Below are positions 1-6,766 of a stretch of 9,479 nt of DNA, in pieces. Location: contig JBAZCO010000071.1 in NCBI GenBank assembly GCA_041654915.1, forward strand, positions 1 to 9,479, in the 5' to 3' direction. The notes below the pieces were generated by a model, which was given only the letters and a program-made list of their open reading frames with translations, did not search any database and was not told the DNA's origin. The translations under genes were made by a program, and so were the position numbers. The DNA comes from JBAZCO01 sp041654915. GTDB taxonomy: Bacteria > Bacillota > Clostridia > Christensenellales > DTU072. How positions within the stretch are numbered: the stretch's first letter is position 1; the number at the start of each line of letters is the position of its first letter.

Positions 1-1
1 T

Positions 2-757
2 ATGAATATGCCAGGAGCAGTACTCTTTACCACCAACTGTATAATGCCCGTTAGAGAAAACTATGCAGATAGAGTATTCACCACCGAAGTAGTACGCTAC
101 CCCGGCTCGGTGCATATAGACGAAAACAAGGACTTTACCCCCGTGATAGAAAAGGCGCTAGAGCTTGGCGGCTATCCTGAGGATACCCAATTCACAGGCA
201 TAAACGGCGGCACAAAGACCACCACAGGCTTTGCACACGGCACAGTACTCTCTGTTGCGGATAAGGTTGTAGATGCGGTAAAGAGCGGCTTAATCAAGCA
301 CTTTTTTGTTGTTGGCGGCTGTGACGGAGCGCAACCGGGAAGAAACTATTACACCGACTTTGTTAAGAAAATTCCCGCTGACTCCATTATACTCACCGTT
401 GCTTGCGGAAAGTACCGCTTTAATGACCTCGACCTTGGCACGGTAGCGGGACTGCCCCGCCTTATGGATATGGGGCAATGCAACGACTCCTTTAGCGCAA
501 TAAAAGTGGCGATTGCTCTATCCGAAGCTTTTGGGGTGGATGTAAACGAATTGCCCTTGTCGATAGTGCTGTCTTGGTACGAACAAAAAGCGGTATGCGT
601 GCTTCTTTCTCTTCTTTATTTGGGCATTAAAAATATCAAGTTAGGACCAACGCTGCCTGCATTCGTATCCCCAAATATTCTTGACTTCCTTGTTAAAAAC
701 TTTAGTATCGCCCCAATCACTAATGTAGATGACGACCTAAAAGACTGCTTAAAATAA
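2..757 (+). CDS. hcp: Hybrid-cluster protein (Hcp, 'hydroxylamine reductase'), C-terminal part, 5' truncated by window edge
   Basis: This is the C-terminal 251 residues of Hcp; the family is about 540-550 residues long, so roughly the first half lies left of the window and the ATG at base 2 is an internal Met. Hcp is a cytoplasmic Fe-S protein with a hybrid 4Fe-2S-2O cluster. It was first assayed as hydroxylamine reductase and is now mostly linked to NO reduction and nitrosative stress. The cluster ligands known from Desulfovibrio Hcp are visible: Cys13 (TTNC), Cys107 (GGCDG, the persulfide Cys), Cys135 (ACGKYRFN), Cys160 (GQCND), then Glu194 and Lys196 in WYEQKAV. The spacings between the four Cys (94, 28, 25) equal those of the Desulfovibrio enzyme. 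The end, with LGPTLPAFVSPN, is typical. The N-terminal Fe-S cysteines cannot be checked here. A strong terminator follows 39 bases after the stop, so hcp ends its transcription unit. Confidence 0.96.
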   Translation: MNMPGAVLFTTNCIMPVRENYADRVFTTEVVRYPGSVHIDENKDFTPVIEKALELGGYPEDTQFTGINGGTKTTTGFAHGTVLSVADKVVDAVKSGLIKHFFVVGGCDGAQPGRNYYTDFVKKIPADSIILTVACGKYRFNDLDLGTVAGLPRLMDMGQCNDSFSAIKVAIALSEAFGVDVNELPLSIVLSWYEQKAVCVLLSLLYLGIKNIKLGPTLPAFVSPNILDFLVKNFSIAPITNVDDDLKDCLK

Positions 758-796
758 ATTGTAATATCCTTCAAAACGAAATTTACTCGCAACCCT

Positions 797-836
797 AAAC
801 TGCCGCAAACTTTAACTCAAGTTTGCGGCAGTTTTT
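797..836 (+). terminator. Rho-independent terminator of hcp
   Basis: A perfect 16-bp inverted repeat (797-812 with 819-834, core CTGCCGCAAACTT / AAGTTTGCGGCAG) encloses a 6-base loop and runs into a T tract at 832-836. It sits 39 bases after the hcp stop. The complementary strand has no comparable T run beyond the stem, so it should work mainly on the + strand. Confidence 0.93.
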
Positions 837-970
837 CGTCTTTGCACTTTAACTCTTTCCGTACTCTATGGTCTTTGTGTGTTTTTGCAAGCTGTTATAA
901 AAAGGTTTTTATTTTTAACATTGCGAAAATTATTAAAATAATAAAAAAGCATATATTATTAGGCTCAAGG

Positions 971-999
971 TTGTCTAATTTTACTTAATGTGGTAAAAT
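971..999 (+). promoter_or_regulatory. Candidate sigma-A promoter with extended -10, for the GH31-mfd unit
   Basis: TTGTCT (971-976) is followed after exactly 17 bases by TAAAAT (994-999), with TG at 991-992 forming an extended -10 (TGGTAAAAT). It lies 25 bases before the GH31 start, downstream of the hcp terminator, in an AT-rich spacer. The -10 matches consensus at five of six positions and the -35 at four of six. The short distance to the start codon would give a leader of only about 15-20 bases. The rest of 837-970 is AT-rich, and I see no operator or riboswitch in it. Confidence 0.5.
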
Positions 1000-1010
1000 A
1001 TTTTTAATTC

Positions 1011-1018
1011 AAGGAGAT
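1011..1018 (+). promoter_or_regulatory. Ribosome binding site of the GH31 gene
   Basis: AAGGAGAT places AGGAG (1012-1016) eight bases before ATG 1025, an ideal spacing. It fixes this ATG as the start of the GH31 gene. Confidence 0.85.
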
Positions 1019-1024
1019 AATATT

Positions 1025-3178
1025 ATGCTGCATAAACATCTTATTGCAAAGACACGCCCCAAGGCAAACGACAGTCAAATAGTTCTTTTGGACAGGGCAA
1101 GAATTACCGTACTCACCCCCGAACTCATCCGTGTAGAAACAGATAATTTTGTAGATGAGGCTACGCAAATTGTTTGGTATAGAGATTTGCCCGAGTGCAA
1201 GTTTACTGTGGAGGAAAACACGGCTCAAGCGGCAATTAAAACAACTGATGCCGAGTTTATCTTTGATAAACGCAAAAAGCGTATCACCTTTGTTGTGCTA
1301 AACGGAGAAAAGATTGCCTGCAACAACAAGCAGAACCTTAAAGGAACGGCACGGACTCTGGACTTTACCGCCGGCAAAATACCGCTGCAAGACGGTATTA
1401 TTGGCAAAAACGGGGTTGCCGTTATGGAGGATAAATCACTTATCCTAAAAGAGGACGGAACGGTTAAGCCACGGACGGGCGGCAAGGATATTTATATTTT
1501 TGCATCCAAAGACTACAAAAAGTCACTCTTTGCATTTTTTATGGTAACAGGCTTTCCCCCTATGATACCTCGCTATGCGCTTGGCAATTGGTGGAGTCGC
1601 TACCATGCCTACTCAGAGGAAAGCTACCTTGCATTACTAGACCGCTTTCAAGACGAGGGCATACCTTTCTCCGTTGCCACGGTCGATATGGATTGGCATT
1701 GGGTAAAAGTTAACAAAAAGTTCAACAAATTTTACGGTCTGCGTGCGGGTTGGACGGGTTATAGCTGGAATACCGACTTATTCCCCGACTACAAGCGGTT
1801 TCTTTTGGAACTCAATAAGCGCAACTACCGCTCTATTTTAAATTTACATCCTGCCCAAGGCGTGCGTGACTTTGAGGACGCTTACGGGGGTATGTGCCAA
1901 GCTTTAGGTGTTAACCCCAACGAAAAAAAGACAATCCCCTTTGATATTACCGACACAAATTATATTAACGCATACTTTTCTGTGTTGCACAAGCCCTACG
2001 AAAAAGACGGTGTGGATGCGTGGTGGATAGATTGGCAACAGGGCAAAAAGACAAAAATAAAGGGCTATGACCCGCTTTGGGCATTAAACCATCTCCATAC
2101 CCTAGACCGTGCAGAAAACGGAGAGCGCCCCCTAATATTATCTCGATATGCAGGGCTTGGCAGCCACCGCTACCCCTTAGGTTTTTCCGGCGACACGATT
2201 ATTTTGTGGAGAACGCTTGACTTCCAACCCTACTTTACCGCAACTGCGGCAAATGCAGGATATGTAACTTGGTCGCACGACATAGGCGGGCATTGCCTCG
2301 GCAACCAAGATTCAGAGGAGCTGTATTTGCGTTGGGTGCAGTTTGGGGTGTTTAGTCCCGTGATGCGCCTGCATAGCACTTCGGCGGCAAAGAGCAAAGA
2401 GCCGTGGTTCTATCCGTCTGTCGAAAGCAAGGTGAAAGATTATTTGCGGCTGCGCCACAGATTAATTCCCTATATTTATTCTGCCTACTACCGTGCCTTC
2501 TCCACAGGCAGAGCAATCTCCGAACCTATGTACTACGAATACCCCCATAGTGATGAGGCACATTTGGTAAAAAACGAATATTTCTTTGGTGAAAACTTGA
2601 TAGTTGCCCCAATAACCTCGCCTATCGACAAGGAAACAGGGCTTGCCTCTGTTGAAGTTTGGCTGCCCAAAGGCAAATTTACCGATATTTTCACAGGGGA
2701 AAGCTATCACGGAGATGGGTTTGTAAAATTGCAAAGACCCTTAGATTGGATACCCGTTCTTGCCAAAGAGGGAGCTATAATACCCTTTTCTTGCAATAAG
2801 GGCAATGATACCTCCAACCCAGAGGAGTTGGATATTTTTGTTTATTCGGGGAGCGGCGAGTTCGTCTTATATGAGGATGACTGCGTTAGCCAGCGCTATC
2901 TTGATAATGTGTGCTTAAAAACCCGCTTTAGTGTAGAGGAGCAGAACGGCAGCCTCCTATTGTTTACCTTGCACAAAGCAGAGGGCGACACATCCCTTGT
3001 TCCTGCAAAGCGCAAGTATAATATAATTTTCAAGGATGTTAGCGGGGCAGAAGGCATAGAGATTATGTTAAACGGCGAAAAAATTTCACCCAAACAAGAA
3101 GGGCTAACCTTTACCTTTGCAGATATTTCCCCCGAGGACAGCATAACTATTAGTTTGAAGGGAATAAAAAAGGCATAA
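1025..3178 (+). CDS. Glycoside hydrolase family 31, probable alpha-glucosidase (cytoplasmic)
   Basis: This 717-residue protein has the GH31 order: an N-terminal beta-sandwich (about 10-175), a (beta/alpha)8 barrel beginning at PRYALGNWWSRYHAYS, and C-terminal beta-sandwich domains (about 550 onward, including LDIFVYSGSGEFVLYEDD, a DUF5110-like end). The probable nucleophile is Asp336 in WWIDWQQG and the probable acid/base is Asp390 in GFSGDT, by analogy with the family; Asp221/Asp223 in VDMDWHW probably lie in the substrate pocket. WSHDIGGH and FSPVMRLHS are further GH31 signatures. Members hydrolyse terminal alpha-glycosidic bonds with retention; alpha-glucosidase is the commonest activity, but alpha-xylosidase or another alpha-glycosidase is possible. 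WIDWQQ replaces the better-studied WxDMNE, so substrate should not be copied from classic members. There is no signal peptide, so it likely acts on imported oligosaccharides. Its stop overlaps the mfd start (TAATG). No transporter or sugar regulator gene lies nearby. Confidence 0.92.
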   Translation: MLHKHLIAKTRPKANDSQIVLLDRARITVLTPELIRVETDNFVDEATQIVWYRDLPECKFTVEENTAQAAIKTTDAEFIFDKRKKRITFVVLNGEKIACNNKQNLKGTARTLDFTAGKIPLQDGIIGKNGVAVMEDKSLILKEDGTVKPRTGGKDIYIFASKDYKKSLFAFFMVTGFPPMIPRYALGNWWSRYHAYSEESYLALLDRFQDEGIPFSVATVDMDWHWVKVNKKFNKFYGLRAGWTGYSWNTDLFPDYKRFLLELNKRNYRSILNLHPAQGVRDFEDAYGGMCQALGVNPNEKKTIPFDITDTNYINAYFSVLHKPYEKDGVDAWWIDWQQGKKTKIKGYDPLWALNHLHTLDRAENGERPLILSRYAGLGSHRYPLGFSGDTIILWRTLDFQPYFTATAANAGYVTWSHDIGGHCLGNQDSEELYLRWVQFGVFSPVMRLHSTSAAKSKEPWFYPSVESKVKDYLRLRHRLIPYIYSAYYRAFSTGRAISEPMYYEYPHSDEAHLVKNEYFFGENLIVAPITSPIDKETGLASVEVWLPKGKFTDIFTGESYHGDGFVKLQRPLDWIPVLAKEGAIIPFSCNKGNDTSNPEELDIFVYSGSGEFVLYEDDCVSQRYLDNVCLKTRFSVEEQNGSLLLFTLHKAEGDTSLVPAKRKYNIIFKDVSGAEGIEIMLNGEKISPKQEGLTFTFADISPEDSITISLKGIKKA

Positions 3179-6100
3179 TGCTCCCCAAAGTATTTTTACA
3201 ATTGGACGGCGACATTGCCGACCTTAAAAAAGCGCTGGACGGCGGGAAATCCTCCGCCGTCTTTTACGCTACTTCTAGCGCAAGATGCTTTGTCACGGCG
3301 GCGCTAGACAGATTTTTTCTATATATCACCCCCGACAGAGTGTCTGCCCGAACAGCGGCTGATTTGCTATCCGAAATGACGGGCGGCGAAGTGGTGCTTA
3401 TCCCCGAAAAAGAGGATTTATTGATAAACGCCCACGCATTTGCATCGGGGATTGTGTCGGAAAGAATGCGTGCGCTCACCGCAATTTATACAGGCAAAGC
3501 ACGGGGAGCGGTTATTTCTGCCGAGGGGCTAGCACAATATTTTCCCTTGGTTTCTGCCTTTGAGGAAAGTGTAATCACCCTTAAAAAGGGAGAGGATTTG
3601 CCCCCCTCTTTCTCCGATAAGCTTATTGCAGGCGGCTACCGTCAAGAGCAAATGGCAGAGAGCAAGGGGAGTTTTGCCATAAGGGGCAATATTGTTGATG
3701 TGTGGGCGGCAAGCGAAGAATTGCCTGTTAGAATAGAATTATTTGGCGACACAATAGAAAACATAAGGCTATTCACCCCCGAATCTATGATGTCGATAAG
3801 GGAGATTGAGGAATATATGATTTCTCCCAAATCCGATATTTTACTATCCCAAAAAGCCAAAGAAGGGATACTAAAACGGCTACTTTCAATAAAACGAACC
3901 GCTGCTCCACGACTTGCAGAAATCGTGTCGGAAATGGAAAACAAACTGCATCTCAACCCGTCCGACCCGTCACTTGTTTGGGTCACACCTTTTATTAAAG
4001 GGGAGCTTTCCTCAATTTTTGACTATCTGCCTGCTACCGCTGTCGTTGTATTTGACGAAATAAAGGCAGCAGACGACAAACTCAAGCTTTTTATTAATGC
4101 TCATAATATACGGGTAAAGAGTTTTGCCGAGGCGGGGGAGGCTACCCTTCTCCATATCGACAGCCTAATATCCCGAGATGCGATATACGATAAAGTTCGG
4201 GAGCGCACTATTCTATCTTTCCAACAAGTGACCGCCGCCAATCCCATATATGAGCCGAGCGCCCTTTTTAATATAAAATGTTTGCCCGTGACAAAGTATA
4301 GCGCAAACTACTCCCTATTTGTTACTGATATAAAGACTATGCTCCCCAACGGAACACAGGTTTTTATATTCGCAGGCAGCGACAGCGCCGCAGAGGGAAT
4401 TAAGAGTTTTCTAAATGAAAATGGGCTGGCATCCGCTATCCGCCACGAAGGAGATGGCGAGGACGATATAATAATTGTTCCACGGCGGATATCCAAGGGG
4501 TTTATATATCCCAAGCACCGCCTTGCCCTCATTGGTACGGACGATATCATCCGCCGTGCCGAGCCTAAGAAAAAAAGTACACAAAAAAAGCGGCAAAACT
4601 TTCTTATGCCCGTCAAGGGCGACTTTGTCGTACACGACTTGCACGGCATTGGGCTGTCCGAAGGGGTGGTCACGGTGGACACGCTTACGGGCAAGCGGGA
4701 TTTTTATATTGTGCTTTACCGTGGGGGAGATAAGCTTTACTTGCCCGTAGACCAAATGGATAGTTTGGAAAAGTATTCGGGCGGGGGCGTGCCTACACTG
4801 CACAAAATTGGCGGCAGGGAGTTTGAACGGGTAAAGGAGCGGGTGCGCCAATCGGTGAAAAAACTTGCAATCGACCTTGTTTCCCTCTACGAAAAGCGGC
4901 TTAATTTAAAGGGGCATAGGTATCAGCCGGACACGGTTTGGCAAAAGGAGCTTGAGGATAGCTTTGAGTTTGTCGAAACCGACGACCAACTCATAGCCGC
5001 CGCCGAAATCAAAGAGGATATGGAAAAAGGCAAGGTTATGGACCGTCTGCTTTGCGGGGATGTGGGCTTTGGAAAAACCGAAGTTGCTATCCGTGCGATA
5101 TTCAAAACGGTGATTGAAGGCAAGCAAGCGGCTATTTTGTCCCCCACCACAATACTTTGCCAACAGCACTACAACACGGTAAAGACAAGGCTGCAATCGT
5201 TTGGAATTACAATTGATGTCCTCTCCCGATTTGTTCCCGAAAGAGAGATAAAAGCCGCTCTCACCCGTATAAAAGAGGGCAAAACCAGCGTGATTGTCGC
5301 CACACACCGCCTGCTTAGCAAGGATGTGGTTTTTAATGATTTGGGGTTGCTTGTTCTAGATGAGGAACAACGGTTTGGGGTGGAGCATAAAGAAAAAATC
5401 AAACTTCTAAAAAATAATATTAATGTGCTTGCGCTATCGGCAACCCCCATACCACGCACACTGCATATGGCGCTGTCGGGTATTAGGGATATTTCTACGC
5501 TGGAAACTCCCCCGCAAAACCGTATGCCCGTGGAAACTTATGTCATCGAATATTCGGATGCTTTGGTAAAAGACGCTATCGGCAGAGAGCTTGCAAGGGG
5601 CGGACAGGCATTTATTTTGTATAACAGAGTTAAAGGGATAGCCAATTTTCACGCTCATATAAGCGAACTATTGGGCGGCGAAGTGTCGGTAATCTATGCG
5701 CACGGACAGATGGAAAGCTATGAGTTAGAGGAAAAAATTCGTGCTTTCTATAATAAAGAGGCGGATGTGCTAATCTCTACTACGATAATCGAAAACGGTA
5801 TCGACTTGCCTGATGCAAATACGCTAATCGTTGTCGACAGCGACAGGTTGGGGCTGTCGGAAATGTACCAACTTAGGGGCAGGGTTGGAAGGAGTCATAA
5901 CCTTGCATATGCTTACTTTACCGTTAGAGAGGGCAAGGTGCTAACCGAAAATGCGGAAAAACGCTTGGATGCTCTTTTGAATAATACCGAACTAGGCAGC
6001 GGGTTTAGGATAGCTATGCAAGACCTAGAAATCAGGGGCGCTGGCAATGTGCTTGGGCGGGAGCAACACGGTAATATGGAAAAGGTGGGCTACGATATGT

Positions 6101-6618
6101 ATTGCCGAATCCTTACCGAAACAGTAGGAGAACTAAGGGGCATACTTCCCGAACCTACCCGTGCAGTGGAGATAGTTGCCGATGGCGACATCTCACTTCC
6201 GCCCGAATATATCACTAACGGGGAGAGGCGAGTTGGGGTTTACAAGGATGTTGCGTTGCTCTCCTCTAAGTCGGAAATGGATGGTTTTCTTGATGGCTTA
6301 AAGGATATTTACGGCACTCCGCCCCAAAGCGTTTTTTGCCTTGCCGCTGTGGGACTAGTTAAAAACCTTGCCGCTGCCGCAGGCGTGAAAAAAATTGTCG
6401 CTACCGCAGATGCGCTTGGCATACATTTTTACAACGGCGATATGTTCAAAAAAGAAGGGCTGTTTAGAGCGCTCAATCAATTTAAAAATGATGCAGTGCT
6501 TGCGCCCTCCGACCCGCCTGTAATAATTTTTGATAATAAGGGGAAAAATCAAAGGGAAAGGCTTGTGCTGTTAATTGACTTTTTCCTTGCCGCCTCGGAG
6601 CAAAATGCAAAAGGCTAG
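3178..6618 (+). CDS. mfd: Transcription-repair coupling factor Mfd
   Basis: Mfd is a double-stranded DNA translocase that removes RNA polymerase stalled at lesions and recruits UvrA for nucleotide excision repair. The 1146 residues match the family length (about 1150-1180). The UvrB-like N-terminal module (about 1-330) contains the GSFAIRGNIVDVW stretch at 164-176. The RNA-polymerase-interacting domain (about 478-550) starts PVKGDFVVHDLHGIG, after a Lys-rich linker (464-472). The RecG-like motor carries Walker A GDVGFGKT (627-634), DEEQ (728-731, Walker B), SAT (754-756) and QLRGRVGR (898-905, motif VI). The C-terminal TRCF domain (about 1000-1130) includes NGERRVGVYKD. No key motif is missing. 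The ATG overlaps the GH31 stop by one base (TAATG), with only a weak AAGG at 3170-3173, so translation probably depends on ribosomes finishing GH31. The start is supported because MLPKVFLQL leads directly into the N-terminal domain. No convincing terminator follows. Confidence 0.98.
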   Translation: MLPKVFLQLDGDIADLKKALDGGKSSAVFYATSSARCFVTAALDRFFLYITPDRVSARTAADLLSEMTGGEVVLIPEKEDLLINAHAFASGIVSERMRALTAIYTGKARGAVISAEGLAQYFPLVSAFEESVITLKKGEDLPPSFSDKLIAGGYRQEQMAESKGSFAIRGNIVDVWAASEELPVRIELFGDTIENIRLFTPESMMSIREIEEYMISPKSDILLSQKAKEGILKRLLSIKRTAAPRLAEIVSEMENKLHLNPSDPSLVWVTPFIKGELSSIFDYLPATAVVVFDEIKAADDKLKLFINAHNIRVKSFAEAGEATLLHIDSLISRDAIYDKVRERTILSFQQVTAANPIYEPSALFNIKCLPVTKYSANYSLFVTDIKTMLPNGTQVFIFAGSDSAAEGIKSFLNENGLASAIRHEGDGEDDIIIVPRRISKGFIYPKHRLALIGTDDIIRRAEPKKKSTQKKRQNFLMPVKGDFVVHDLHGIGLSEGVVTVDTLTGKRDFYIVLYRGGDKLYLPVDQMDSLEKYSGGGVPTLHKIGGREFERVKERVRQSVKKLAIDLVSLYEKRLNLKGHRYQPDTVWQKELEDSFEFVETDDQLIAAAEIKEDMEKGKVMDRLLCGDVGFGKTEVAIRAIFKTVIEGKQAAILSPTTILCQQHYNTVKTRLQSFGITIDVLSRFVPEREIKAALTRIKEGKTSVIVATHRLLSKDVVFNDLGLLVLDEEQRFGVEHKEKIKLLKNNINVLALSATPIPRTLHMALSGIRDISTLETPPQNRMPVETYVIEYSDALVKDAIGRELARGGQAFILYNRVKGIANFHAHISELLGGEVSVIYAHGQMESYELEEKIRAFYNKEADVLISTTIIENGIDLPDANTLIVVDSDRLGLSEMYQLRGRVGRSHNLAYAYFTVREGKVLTENAEKRLDALLNNTELGSGFRIAMQDLEIRGAGNVLGREQHGNMEKVGYDMYCRILTETVGELRGILPEPTRAVEIVADGDISLPPEYITNGERRVGVYKDVALLSSKSEMDGFLDGLKDIYGTPPQSVFCLAAVGLVKNLAAAAGVKKIVATADALGIHFYNGDMFKKEGLFRALNQFKNDAVLAPSDPPVIIFDNKGKNQRERLVLLIDFFLAASEQNAKG

Positions 6619-6684
6619 ATAGCTTAGCATACTACCTAATAATATAAAATTATATTTATAAGTAATTCTATATCAATTAAACAG

Positions 6685-6713
6685 TTGAAATTGTCTTTTT
6701 ATTATAGTATAAT
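6685..6713 (+). promoter_or_regulatory. Strong sigma-A-type promoter for the lipoprotein gene
   Basis: TTGAAA (6685-6690), a spacer of exactly 17 bases, then TATAAT (6708-6713): five of six matches at -35 and six of six at -10. It lies 53 bases upstream of the lipoprotein ATG in the 148-base spacer after mfd, giving a leader of about 45 bases. It is the best promoter in the window and suggests expression at least partly independent of mfd. Confidence 0.85.
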
Positions 6714-6755
6714 ACATATTACGAATAAAACCCTATATTGGGACAACCTTTTTAT

Positions 6756-6761
6756 AAGGAG
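6756..6761 (+). promoter_or_regulatory. Ribosome binding site of the lipoprotein gene
   Basis: AAGGAG ends five bases before ATG 6767. It supports this start, which also gives a complete signal peptide (MAKK followed by a hydrophobic stretch). Confidence 0.85.
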
Positions 6762-6766
6762 CAATC

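Noticed and set aside
2..4. ATG at base 2 as the true start of hcp
   Set aside because: The protein would lack the N-terminal half of Hcp, including its Fe-S cysteines and two hybrid-cluster ligands, and the frame is open to the window edge. It is an internal Met.
897..912. Inverted repeat ATAAAAA / TTTTTAT upstream of the GH31 gene as an operator or terminator
   Set aside because: It is short, all A-T around a GG centre, in an AT-rich spacer, with a strong terminator already just upstream.
4475..4750. Same-strand alternative frame of 91 codons inside mfd
   Set aside because: It overlaps conserved Mfd sequence, has no ribosome binding site of note and has a low-complexity translation.
4411..4851. 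Antisense open frame of 146 codons inside mfd, and other antisense frames within mfd, GH31, hcp and the lipoprotein gene
   Set aside because: They lie wholly opposite well-supported coding sequence, lack convincing ribosome binding sites, and their translations show no recognisable domain. They are shadows of the real frames.
6641..6656. AT-only inverted repeat after mfd (AATATAA / TTATATT) as an mfd terminator
   Set aside because: The stem is only A-T pairs with a two-base loop and no clear T run. It is expected by chance in such AT-rich DNA.
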